Source: Adenophora triphylla var. japonica
Lineage: Eukaryota > Streptophyta > Magnoliopsida > Asterales > Campanulaceae
Direction of reading: 5' to 3'
Length of the DNA stretch: 64,000 bases
Assembly: GCA_022495995.1 (NCBI GenBank)
Contig: JAFEMH010000758.1
Coordinates: forward strand, 558,001-622,000
The notes under the pieces were generated by a model, which had not been told where the DNA came from, searched no databases, and saw only the letters and a program-made list of their open reading frames with translations. The translations under genes and the position numbers were made by a program. How positions within the stretch are numbered: position 1 is the first letter of the stretch; each line of letters opens with the position of its first letter. Positions 33,915 to 44,700 of the stretch are shown one piece after another.

Positions 33915-34840
33915 TGTACTTATTGAGATAGGGATTATATGGTTAGATAAAATATTGCTTGTTTTATCAGGTAAAATTGATAAGTTTGATAGATTATATG
34001 GTAAATCCCCCAAATTCTTAAATATGAATTTGAAATGGTAAGTGCTTTATTGACAAATTCGTGTGCCTTAAATTTTCTTTAAAAGACAATTTACAACTAG
34101 CAAATTATGAAAATATATTGTGCCTAATTAAATGTAATTACAAAAATCTATCTTATCTAGGCCTATAGATGTGATTAAAATGTTCAAGAAACAATTCATT
34201 CTGTATAAATTTTAATTTGAGCAACTTAAAAAAAATATGGGTTCTATCAAGTTGGTTTTCATTTTTGCCATCGTTCTTGCTTCGATTGCATCATCTCCAA
34301 TCAACTTTGATACACCATCTCTCTAATAATCTAACGGTTATATGTGATTAATGCTGACATCATGTATATATCATGAATGACGAATAACTGCTAGATCAAT
34401 GACGATATTGACGATTATTTCTCATTAAATTATTAATATTATAGAATATGGATACACATTGGTAGAGAAAATCTAATTTTGGTATATGTATTAAATGTAA
34501 TATTGTAAATTTTCTTTAATTTCCTCTAATAATAACCACATTGTAACTAAAAGACACTCAATGATCTATAAAAAGTATGGCATTGTCATTCTAAAAAATC
34601 TACTCGCTCCGTTTCAGCCTGTCTCAAAATCAAATGAATGACCTTTTTTATATTCGAGGAAAACTATTAAAAATTTGACGTAATATTAAAAATATTATAA
34701 ATATTCAGTTTTAAACTGTTAGTTTTACAAGTATAAAATGAAATACGAAAAAAAAATGATAAATATTATTCAGGGACATATTTTGGGATTAAAAAATCAT
34801 TTATTTTGAAATAAATCGTTTAATTTTTATTGAGCAGTTG
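33915..34840. repeat. Duplicated block copy A, right part
   Basis: Matches copy B (35790-37600) through GATAGGGATTATATGG, the defensin-like exon 1, the ATATGGATACACAT segment and CTACTCGCTCCGTTTCAGCC. It lacks about 440 bp containing exon 2, and it lacks the SINE. Confidence 0.85.
34237..34309 (+). pseudogene. Defensin-like gene, exon 1 only, dead splice donor
   Basis: Encodes the same signal peptide as the intact copy (MGSIKLVFIFAIVLASIASS). The splice donor reads G|AT instead of G|GT at 34310-34311. Exon 2 is absent: sequence jumps from GGTATATGTAT to TTAAATGTAATATTG, a deletion of ~440 bp relative to copy B with a short shared TGTAT at the junction. Confidence 0.88.
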
Positions 34841-35660
34841 TGATTTTTTTGGAAGCGAAATTAAAGAATCATTTACTAATTATCAGATTTAAATGATAAT
34901 ACAGACTAATTCTAAAATGAAGGATCATATTACACTTGGTAGCATGATCTTCGATTTACGTTACACGGAATCTATATAATTATAGTAATTCTATTTGAAA
35001 AATAAAAAAATATTACTAAAAATTGCTATAATTAAGCAGATTCACTTTCATAATCAAGTTTTATCTTATATCCTAAAGGCACATATTAGAAAAACAGAAT
35101 TAAATGTCGAAAAAGATAGTCGCTTTTGGTTTTTCATGGTCAGCACAGCGCATGAACACGATGTCTCCAAGATAATTAGTTTGACATTAATGTTTGTTCA
35201 AACTTCATTTTATCTCGATCATCGTAAATCAAAGGAAGGAGCTATTGTCACTACAAAATATGATTATCCACTACATTCATTAATACATTTTGAATTAAAT
35301 CATTGTCTTGAGACACCATTGCCCTTCAAATCCCTTTAACTAATTCATTTAGTTATTTGAATTGTTTTTTGTTATAAGTTTTCCTTTTTTTTTCATGGTC
35401 TTTTTTTAATCATACCAATATAACTAAAATTTTTTGGTATTTTAAACTAATTCTTTTTAATCATACTAATTTAAGTACGTTTAAATTGTTTTTATTTAAT
35501 TTATTAAAAAAATGATTGTGTTATATTTTCTAAAATTTCATCCCTAGATATATTTTACCCAAATTTATATTACTATTCATTATATACTTACAAAATTTAA
35601 AGTTTAGAAAATGAATAAAAATATTTATACATCTCAGGCATTGAATTTTTTTTTTTTAAA
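34841..35660. other. AT-rich segment, no recognised gene
   Basis: An open frame at 34995-35339 (114 codons) has no domain I recognise and sits in AT-rich repeat DNA. The segment 35567-35650 (TATATTACTATTCATTATATAC...CAGGCATTGAAT) recurs at 38168-38312. Confidence 0.45.
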
Positions 35661-36118
35661 AAAAAGGTCGTCGGAGTTGATGGTTGTCGGAGTTGTTGAC
35701 CGGAGAAGATGGGGAGGGGTGGCCTAAGGTGATGATGGTCGGAGAGAAAGTAAATTGATAAAGAGGGTGGAATTAGTAAAATGATGGGAGGATGTACTTA
35801 TTAAGATAGGGATTATATGGTTAGATAAAATATTGCTTGTTTTATCAAGTAAAATTGATAAGTTTGATAGATTATATGGTAAATCCCCCAAATTCTTACA
35901 TAAGAATTTGAAATGGTATATAAGTGCTTTATTGACAAATTCGGGTGCCTTAAATTTTGTTTAAAAGACAATTTACAACTAGCAAATTATGTAAATATAT
36001 TGTGCCTAATTAAATGTAATTACAAAAATCTATCTTATCTAGGCCTATATATGTGATTAAAATGTTCAAGAAACAATTCATTCTTTATAAATTTTAATTT
36101 GAGCAACTTAAAAAAAAT

Positions 36119-36793
36119 ATGGGTTCTATCAAGTTGGTTTTCATTTTTGCCATTGTTCTTGCTTCGATTGCATCATCTCCAATCAACTTTGGTACACCAT
36201 CTCTCTAAATATGTGTGTGTGTGTGTGTTGATCCTCATTTTTGTATCACTATGCACTCAATGATTTAATTATATTTAGATTATAGTACTCTAATAATTGT
36301 AAGTTGTTGGATTAGAGAATGAATCTTCTATTTGATCCATAATGTGTATCACTAATAATCTAACGGTTATATGTGATTAGTGCTGAAATCATGTAGATGT
36401 CATGATGAATGACGAATAACCGCTAGATCACTGGTGATACAGACGATTTTGTCTTGTTAAAATATTAATATTATAGAATATGGATACACATCGGTAGAGA
36501 AAATCTAATTTTGGTATATGTATATCTTATACTTCTTCCGTCTCAAAACGCTTTCGTCTCAAAACGCTTTTGATCGAAATGTTAGAATAAATAAATAATT
36601 GAATTTTGTTTTTGTTATGTTGAAATAAACAGGTGATGCTAAAATTGATCCGAAGGTGGTTTGCGTTAGTAATCGCATATGTAATGCTCTTTCTCTAGCA
36701 GATTGTGACAGGGATTGTAGACGTGTCATTGACCCTCGTTGGTATGGCTTTTGTGAAGACAAGACCAAGACCTGTTGTTGCCATGCCCCGTAA
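36119..36793 (+). CDS. Defensin-like secreted cysteine-rich peptide, two exons
   Basis: Probably a secreted, disulfide-stabilised small peptide of the plant defensin-like superfamily. Exon 1 is 36119-36191 (signal peptide MGSIKLVFIFAIVLASIASS). Exon 2 is 36633-36793, after AATAAACAG. The donor is G|GTACAC and the phase is 1. Together they give 234 nt, 77 aa, with no defect. Mature cysteines follow C-x5-C-x7-C-x3-C-x11-C-x6-CCC: eight cysteines, with CxxxC as in CS-alpha-beta folds and an unusual terminal CCC. TATAA lies at 36086, only ~33 bp before the ATG, so the transcript leader must be very short or start elsewhere. Paralogs at 11875 and 34237 are broken. The role (antimicrobial, signalling or reproductive) cannot be told from sequence. 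Confidence 0.85.
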
Positions 36794-37032
36794 TTAGGTG
36801 GCTTTTGTTTTTTTAAGCGTTAAAGTGCTGAAATAATTAATGATATTCATCTCTTTATTAATAAAAAGTAATTAATTCCCTTGCTTTCTCAATTTATATA
36901 TTTCGTCTGTCCCAATCTTTTTATCAATAATAAAATTAATATTATTTCGTATGGAGGGTGTATTAATTAAATGTAATATTGTAAATTTTCTTTAATTTCC
37001 TCTAATAATAACCACATTGTAACTAAAAGACA

Positions 37033-37278
37033 ACCATCAGGACTTGACCTGATGGTCAGAGCACTGGGACACCAACACGGAGGTCCTGGGTCCGACTCCC
37101 CCCAGTGGTTAGAGTGGATGATTATCCCTCCCTACTAAATATTAGGCGCCTCGGGGGGGGGGGGGGATTTTAAAGGAATTTTCAGAGAATTGATGGACTT
37201 GTTAGTAAATTGACTTACACAAAAAAAGGGGCTTGACTCGAGATGGGCAAGCCTCAAAAAAAAAAAAAAAAAAAAAAA
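37033..37278 (+). mobile_element. Full-length tRNA-derived SINE
   Basis: The 246-bp body has an internal polymerase III promoter: box A TGGTCAGAGCACTGG (37053-37067) and box B GGGTCCGACTCC (37088-37099). A G-run follows at about 37157-37170, then the shared 3' end CTTGACTCGAGATGGGCAAG and an A24 tail. A perfect 15-bp target duplication TGTAACTAAAAGACA lies at 37018-37032 and 37279-37293. Copy A (34546-34560) has the single uninterrupted target. Confidence 0.95.
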
Positions 37279-37627
37279 TGTAACTAAAAGACACTCAATG
37301 ATCTATAAAAAGTATGGCATTGTCATTCTAAAAAATCTACTCGCTCCATTTCAGCCTGTCACAAAATCAAATGAACGACCTTTTTTATATTCGAGGAAAA
37401 CTATTAAAAATTTGAAGTAATATTAAAAAAATTATAAATATTTAGTTTTAAACTGTTAGTTTTACAAGCATAAAATGAAATACGAAAAAAAAAATGATCA
37501 TTTGTATGATGAAGACGATAGTACCATTTTACTATCCGTAGATTGGATTTGATATCGCTTCACTGCACTAGTTAATGAAGAATCTCGTTTTATTTTTATT
37601 GAGCGGTGGTGATTTTTAAGTTGTATA

Positions 37628-37883
37628 CTCCCTCCGTCCCCTATTACCTTACCCATTTTGTTATTTTGGGCGTCCCACTTAAAAGTCACACTTTTCTAAA
37701 ACGGAAACTTTTTAATACTTCTTTATTCATGGGATCCACTTGTCATACTCACAACACTTTTCAAATTTACTATTCTCTCCACTCATTCTCTCTCCTACCC
37801 CTCACAACTATTACTTTAATAACATTATTTCTTATTTTTCGTTCTCAACAGTAAATGAGTAAGCTATTATGGAACGGAGGGAG
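37628..37883. mobile_element. Stowaway MITE, 256 bp
   Basis: CTCCCTCCGTCCCC at the left and GGAACGGAGGGAG at the right are inverted, flanked by TA on both sides. The homologous stretch at 29816-29835 reads straight through the TA, so it is an empty site. Target: the LTR end of the older Copia element. Confidence 0.9.
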
Positions 37884-38084
37884 TATATATTTATGCAATA
37901 TTAATAATAAAACTTAAATTATTCATATCAATTCTCTGTCTTTCATACGAATTCGTGTAACCATCATTTATTCTATTACCGACAACAACGCCTAAGTAGA
38001 TCTTTCCCCTCTCTCTCTCCCTCCAGCCTTCTCTACCCTTCTCTACCCCATGCAATGATTATAGCGAAGGTTTGTTACCAGTCA

Positions 38085-38168
38085 TTGATGCTACTCATCT
38101 TGATCATGGACTTCACAAACGCCTTTGAGAAAGCTTCTTTTGAACTAGCAAACTTTGATACCAAGTTT
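38085..38168 (-). pseudogene. Captured fragment of peroxidase exon 4
   Basis: 84 bp identical to bases 883-966 of the intact peroxidase gene, in the same orientation. They encode the segment from the FASSKEAFSKAFVKSM region near the C-terminus. The left flank matches the 29936-30040 sequence up to CCAGTCATT; the right flank matches 35567 onward. No other part of the gene is present, so it cannot be functional. Confidence 0.95.
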
Positions 38169-38589
38169 ATATTACTATTCATTATATACTTACAAAATTT
38201 AAAGTTAAGAAAATTTAAAGTTAAGAAAATTTATACTACTATTCATTATATACTTACAAAATTTAAAGTTAAGAAAATGAATAAAAATATTTATACATCT
38301 CAGGCATTGAATTTTTTTTAAAAAAATTATAGAATGTTTCAAAAGTTAAAAAAATAGATACTCATTTTAAGAAAGAGAGTATTTGTTTATTTTTATTCTT
38401 ATTAAAAATATACTAGCAGCACACCCGTGCGATGCACGGTACGATCAAATTTCTTTATTAAAAATTTAAATTTTGATATTAAAAATTCATTTCACAATTA
38501 AATTATTTAGATAAATAAATATTTCATTTATATATAATAGTGATCAAATTAATTAAAACAAATACTAAATATTTAAAAGTAATTTTATA

Positions 38590-38884
38590 CTCCCTCCGTC
38601 CCAGCCCACTTAGGAAATTTTGAAATGGCACGGGAATTAAGGAATATTATTATAGTATTAGGAGAGAGAATGAGTGGAAAAAGTGTTGTGAGTATGAAAA
38701 ATTAAATAGGAAAGAGAATGAGTGGAGGGAATAGTAATTATAATGGTGTTGTGAGTATTAAAATAATGTAGGAGAGAGAATGAGTGGAGAGAATAGTGAT
38801 TTAAGGTTTCCATTTTGAGAATTCTTAAGTGAAGTGGGACGCCCAAAATGGAAAGTTTTCTTAAGTGAGGTGGGACGGAGGGAA
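38590..38884. mobile_element. Stowaway-like MITE, 295 bp
   Basis: CTCCCTCCGTCCCAGCCCAC at the left and GGTGGGACGGAGGGAA at the right, with TA on both sides. The interior has repeated GAGAGAATGAGTGGA units. The flanks share TATATAATAGTGATCAAATT (about 38530 and 38885), a local duplication. Confidence 0.8.
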
Positions 38885-39670
38885 TATATAATAGTGATCA
38901 AATTAATTAAAAATAAATACATTTAAAGATCTCTAAATAACAAATAAATTAAAAAATGAAAAAAATACCACAAAATTTTAAGCACTATCTCACCCATCAT
39001 CCCACTACCACACCAAATTACATCATATCTCTCAATTTTTTAAGCCATTTTTATTTTATTTTTTCAATTCAAAACATGAGAAGAGGTAACATTTTTTCCA
39101 TTAACAACCTCCAACTAAATATGTCAATATCTTACTCATTTATACAAACACACATACTTTTTCAAATCACCAAAACCCATCTTTCTAGCCACCAATGACT
39201 TCACCCCTCCCTTCATTCTTCCACCATCGTCGAACCAACCGTACCCTTCATTCTCCTTCCAATCAAAACAATCTATCTCAATTAGACAAGCACACATAAA
39301 TATTTTATTATAAATTTTAGTATTTTAATTTTGCATATATATATTTATTTAATATTTAATAGAACTATGGAAAATATTAAATAAAAAATTAATACAAAAT
39401 GCGTAAATATTTTCATCAAAAGTTAAATATATTAACTATCTTGATATAAAAACAAAATTGCCTTGTAAATAAAATAAAATAACCTAAAACAGTTACCAAC
39501 AATAAGCTTAAACTATAAAGGTAAAAATAAGCCTCCTATAAACATTAGTAATAGTAATATTATAAGACTATTTTGTTTCGATTTTCCCATCTTTTTCCTC
39601 AATCCATTTTCTTGTACTGCAAAGCCAATTTTCATTTCCATAATTTTTTTATTAAAATTTAAGAGAGATT
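38885..39670. other. AT-rich stretch, nothing recognised
   Basis: No coding region could be supported. The pyrimidine-rich 39190-39290 section (CTTCACCCCTCCCTTCATTC) might be leader-like, but no gene follows. Confidence 0.4.
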
Positions 39671-39677
39671 TGTTTAA

Positions 39678-39967
39678 GGCTCCCCTGTGGTATTACCCAA
39701 GAACTCAAAGTCAAATTCATGGTGTTTTGGACCTTCTGATGACATCTGCACCAACAAATCATCAAGAAAATTAATACCCATGATAAAAAATAATTTCAAT
39801 TTCAATTTCAATTCTTTGAAATAAACAGAGGTTCAAATCACTGTGTGAAAAAGAGAGGATTTTTACATACAACGCAGTGACAGTTCCAGCAGAGTCTCCT
39901 TCCACAAGTTTGATCTGACGAGAAACTTTCCCAAACATGTACTTGTTCTTTGATGAAAACCCAGCTC
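39678..39967 (-). pseudogene. XTH (xyloglucan endotransglucosylase) gene fragment
   Basis: Two adjacent exons of a GH16 xyloglucan endotransglucosylase/hydrolase on the minus strand. Exon part 39967-39867 encodes [20 protein letters not shown] and [14 protein letters not shown], and ends at a GT donor. Exon part 39745-39678 starts after GCAG and encodes MSSEGPKHHEFDFEFLGNTT. This includes the catalytic HEFDFEFLG block (H[D/E]E[I/F]D[F]EFLG in the family). The frame then hits a stop where the active-site loop should continue (GEP, stop). The signal peptide exon and the C-terminal XET domain are missing. Intact splice sites show genomic DNA was captured, not an mRNA copy. Confidence 0.88.
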
Positions 39968-40057
39968 CTAAAATTTGTAAACATATAAATTATCATAATA
40001 AATACATAAACTTGCATTATATTTACATGATCAATCAGTGTCCATTTGGTAGAAAAT

Positions 40058-40190
40058 ATGGTACTCCATACGTCCCAAAAATGAGTGTGAATTTTTTTTG
40101 TCAAATTTGCTCTCGATCGATCAAGAATAAATTTGAATTTTTTTTGTTGGACATTCTTTTTGGGACGAAAGTTTTACTTCTCATCGATTA
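40058..40190. mobile_element. Diverged Stowaway-like element
   Basis: TACTCCATACGTCCCAAAAA and TTTTTGGGACGAAAG are imperfect inverted ends; the interior has inverse ATTTGAATTTTTTTTGT copies. Confidence 0.45.
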
Positions 40191-40229
40191 CATTTTAGAT
40201 TAAAGGAAATTTATAGTTGAAAGGCCCTT

Positions 40230-41491
40230 TGTTAATATGCAGATGATCAGACAGCTATGGTATTGGCTTAGCTGTCAGATGATAGTTGAGTTGTGCAGCG
40301 GAATAAGAGAGATTTGAAATAATGATAGGACAAGAAACACAAAGAAATAATGCAAGTGTGTGAATGTGATTGCAAAAATGTAATAACACGGAGAATTTAA
40401 AGTGGTTCAGAGTTCACTCCTCCTACATCCACCCCCACTGTCAATCTTGACAAGTGAGATCAATTTTATTATAATCTTTAATCAACAAAAATTACAAATG
40501 ATTGATTCAGGCAAGTTCCTTGAACTTCCTCTTCCTAATTAGTACAGTCAACTAGGGATACACTTAAAGTACAGTCTTAAGTGTTTTTACAACTTGAAGT
40601 ACAGTCTCAAGATTTTACAAACAACTAATACACTCAAAGTGCAGTCTTGAGTGATTACAAACTAATTCTACACCTAAAGTACAGTCTTAGGATTTTGGAT
40701 TTTGTGAATTAACACACTAAGGGGTGTTTTGTTGTGGAGGCAAAGGTTTTGGGGTGAGGGTTTGGTTTGGAACAGAGTTTAAAGGGAAAGGATTGGTGAG
40801 TGTGTGTGTGAATTACAGGAGGTGTGTGTGGGTGTGTGGAAAGGGTTTTTGACTGTGAAAATGAGTATTTTTCAGTGGTATTGTGTAGAGAAAGAACTCC
40901 TCTATTTATACCCTTCAATGTAGCCGTTGGAATATGACTGTTGCAGCTACATTAATGAGCTTTGACTGGTCTTTGTCCCACTTGTCCACATGCAGGTCTT
41001 CATGAGCTGGCTTGAGCTGTGAGCATGAACTGAGAGCTTCTAGAAGGTCTTCAGTGGTCTTCATTGGTCTTCATTGGTGAACTTGACAGCTGTGAAGATC
41101 CAGGTTCCACATTGGTTGAGATTGTGGTAACAGAGATTGAGACAAAGTGATGGCTATCAGAGGAATGAAGTCATGGCTGTCAGATCATACAAGACTTAGC
41201 TATCAGAGATGTTCTCTGATAAGGACTGAGATGCACTTTGATGATCTTGAAGGCTTTACTAAAGAGAATATGATTCATATTTTTGATTGATTGTAATCAT
41301 TGTATACAACTGAATCATAACTATCAAACTCATAGCTGTCAGATATACTGAGGAATGAATATGAAGTTTGATTTGGTCAGTCATGGTTCATGACTGACAG
41401 TCTTCCTCTTTTGATATAAACCCTGTTCTATATATATATTCCTTTATCAAAACCAACTAACTAAGACATTGATCAAAGTTAGGTCCTAACA
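40230..41491 (-). repeat. 3' LTR of C1
   Basis: 1262 bp on the plus strand from TGTTAATATGC to GGTCCTAACA. A minus-strand TATA (CTATTTATA on plus, about 40910) fits a U3 promoter. Motif copies: AGCTGTCAG at about 40261, 41178 and 41332, plus GCTATCAG variants. Confidence 0.75.
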
Positions 41492-41720
41492 ATTTCCCCC
41501 TTTTTGGTAAAGGAAGATCTATTTTTAGAACATGTTTTCACATTTGATAAGAGAAATAATAGAAGAAATAATACAAGGATTTATAGCAAGCACAAATAAC
41601 CAGAATGAGATTGAAATACATGAATTTAATCTCATGATGAAAAGGTTCACAGATTACAGTTACAAAAACTGAGCCAATCAAAACAAATTGTTTTAACACA
41701 CCAAAAATTGTTCCATAAAA

Positions 41721-44700
41721 CTACATATCAATCATCAGCCAGTTGATCATAGAACTCCTCTCTTTCTTGCCGTGAAATAATCGATTTCTTTCTTCCTCTA
41801 GTTCTCTTCTCATGTCTGGCTCTACTCCTCTGTAGTAGAATTCATTGTTCCATTCCCATGACATTCTCTCATCATACTTGAAGAATTCATCTTCTTTTGA
41901 CTTTAGTTGAGCTCTTGTAAGGGGCATCTGATCATTTCTGATTCTCATTGTTCCCCACAAATGTTTCTTCTTGGTCCTTGTTCTTTTGATCTTCATGGGC
42001 ACAATGATTTGATCTGGTTGTGATTGAACTGAGACTTGAGTATCATGAAAGGAATGAGTGGATTGCTGAGGAGGATTGGTAAATGTAGGAGATGGGATGG
42101 TAATAGGAGGTTCTTGATCAGGACTTGAAGGAGCATCATCATCATCACTGTCAGAGTCTGAGGAAAGGTCAATAACAGTTTTGGTTCTGTTTTGATGGTC
42201 AGCCATGGATTCTCTGAATTCTTTGATCTCAGAAATAGAGACCAAGTTCATGAAGTGAGAGTTTTCATTGGGTGAGGTGAAGTTCATGGGATCAACAGTG
42301 ATGAAAGGGGAAAGGTAGGGCTCAATTCCTGGATTAAGGGTTGGGGGAAAGATGTTGACCATTTTGCTTATCAAAAGCATGAGGGCATACTTTTGTTCAA
42401 ACAGAGAAAGGAAAAAGGATTTTGCAAGGTCAATGCAGAGGGTGAAGACTAGACCCTTTGGCATATACAAGCATGAATTGAGAGATGGAGAGATGAGTTG
42501 GCTGAAAAGAACTTCCCAATCAAGAAGAGTATTGGGAGTGATGAACTTTGGGAATGATGGGATTTGGTGAACAAAGTTGGAAGTTGATGAGGTTCTTGAT
42601 ACTTGCCATTTTTCATAGGCAAAGAAAACTAACCCTGCAAGGTTTCTTGCCACTACAATCATCCCATTTCTTGACAGTTCCCAAGATTTTGGATAGGTAA
42701 AGGGATTTACAATGTCTGGAAAATGAGACACATGGGCTAACCCTTTTCTTGCTGTCTTGATGGAAGAAATAGAGAAATCAATGCCACAGCTAAGCATCCA
42801 GGGTTCTTTCTTGGGAAGAAAGGATTGATTTTGAGAGGGAGGAATGGAACTGCTTGGATAGCTGTCAGGACTGGATAGAATAGGATCACTATCAGAGAAG
42901 TCTTGACCTTGTCCAGCAAGTATTGGACTATGAGGAGGGGCTTCAAAAGGTTCATTTTCAGGGATTGGAGGAGTTGGCTTGGAAGGTGCAGAGGGTTGGG
43001 TTGAAACAGTTGGGATTGACTCAGAGGTTTGGCCAAGACTTTGATTAAGTGAACTGGAAGTGAATTGAGATTTAAGGAGATTCAAGGCTGCCCTGACTTC
43101 ACTTTTGGCCAACCTTTTCTCAAGGATAGCTATTATAGCTTCCTCATTTTCTTGAGTTCCATCAAGCACAAGACATTTGCAAGCATTCACAATTGATTCT
43201 CCTTTTGAGACAAGAATGGGATTAATCTCAACTCCAACCTTCTTGAGATTTTGAATGACCTTAGAAGTATTATCAAGATTCCCCCTTTCAATTTCAACAG
43301 TTGGGGCAGGTTCATTTACAGGCTTAGTCTCAGGAATGGAAGGGAAGGTATGGCTATCTACATTCATAGCTGTCACCTTGGGGTTATTAGATGACTCTCC
43401 TGGTCCACTTCTTTTCTTCATAAACCTAAGTCTGAGTTCATCTAGGGCCATTACAGATTCTTCTTCACTTAGAATATCATCAAGATACAAAAGAACAGCC
43501 TTTTCAGTGTCAGGGTTTCCATCCAATTCAATAGCATCAATTGCTTTCAGGATTTTGGTTAACTGTTGAGGCTGGGTAGAGGGGATATTCTCATCAATGT
43601 TCCCCCTTAAAGGTTGCTTCTGTGATGGTTCTTTGAGTTTAAGAATGGCTTCAATGGCTGACTGATGACCTGAGCTGGGTGTGGATGACTTGTCCACTCT
43701 TGGACTAACAGAGGTGGATTTTGGGGAAATGGAAGGGGTAGTTATTTTGGTTTTCTTGGCTTTGGGGGCTTTCTTTTCTAGTTTTCTTTTCTTTGGCAGA
43801 ATTTTAGAAGGAATGGGTAAGGAGGGTTGTACCTTAGATCTGGTGACTGTCTGCTTTGTAGGGATAGCTGTCAGAGGATGCTTTCCTTTATGCTGTGTTT
43901 TTGACAATTTGATAGCTGCCTGGAGTTCTTGAGGGTCTACATCAGCATCACCAGCATGAGTTTGCTCCATGGTGTCATCTCTATGGCTATCAACATCACC
44001 TCTTTCTTCAACATCCTTAGCATGGCTGTCAGATATGGTTCCTTCACTGTCAGCTACCAGATCATCCTTGCTTTTGCTTTTCTTGCTAGGAGATACCACA
44101 GTCCTTTTTAGCACTCCAGTTTTCTTGACATTGGTCTTTACTCCTCTTTTTATTCTCCTACTTGTAGCCAATGCTATCAGCTCTTTCCAATGATCAATCT
44201 TTATTCTGGTTTCTTCAAGCATCTTTTCTTGGGCTTCTTTGAAACTTTCAAGGCTCATATCTCCAGCCTTCATAACAATTCCTTTCTTTTGTTTCAATGA
44301 AAAGGTTCTTTCATTGAAACATCTTGTTTCTGACAGCTTCACTGTCTTCAGCCACTTCTTGGGTAGAGGAGTTTTGAGCTTAGGGATTAGATCATGAAGA
44401 ATTCCACTCATAAACCTGAAGTTGTTCATCTTCCCACCTTGTTTTTTGAACTTGAGAGTAGAGGTTGAGACTGCCAGCTGAAAGTTGTGGAGAAGGACAA
44501 TGCACCAGTTTGTGTCCTTGGTCATCAAGCTTAGCATTTGCTTCCATTCATTTGATCCCATTTGATCAAATGAGGATTGCTTGCCATCAATGGCTTTGTT
44601 AACCACATCCATTAGGGTTGATTTGAAGATATCATCTTTGTTTTTCACCATTGCTTTGTCTTGAACAGCCTTGAAGTCAGGGACCTTAATCCCAAGAAAT

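Larger units (their letters stand above)
35664..37620. repeat. Duplicated block copy B
   Basis: Second copy of the defensin-like block, complete for exon 1, intron and exon 2, with a (TG)n run at 36213-36229 and a SINE at 37033-37278. At its right end TTTATTGAGCGGTGGTGATTTTT is followed by AAGTTGTATA, the sequence also seen at 29816. Confidence 0.85.
38412..40229 (-). mobile_element. Probable Helitron 3' terminus with captured DNA
   Basis: On the minus strand the sequence CCGTGCATCGCACGG (a 6-bp-stem hairpin) is followed by GTGTGCTG and CTAG, then T. This is the hairpin-plus-CTRR layout of plant Helitron 3' ends. The 5' TC end was not located; the right limit given is where the next element begins. 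An XTH fragment in the same orientation lies inside, as expected for gene-capturing Helitrons. A Stowaway element has inserted at 38590. Confidence 0.45.

Noticed and set aside
34995..35339. 114-codon open frame as a gene
   Set aside because: No recognised domain, promoter or paralog; it lies in AT-rich repeat-derived DNA.
37033..37110. Possible tRNA gene
   Set aside because: Boxes A and B are present but the cloverleaf stems do not close, and the sequence is the head of a SINE with a poly(A) tail and target duplication.
39678..39967. Functional XTH gene
   Set aside because: Only two exons remain, a stop follows the catalytic block, and the first and last exons are absent.
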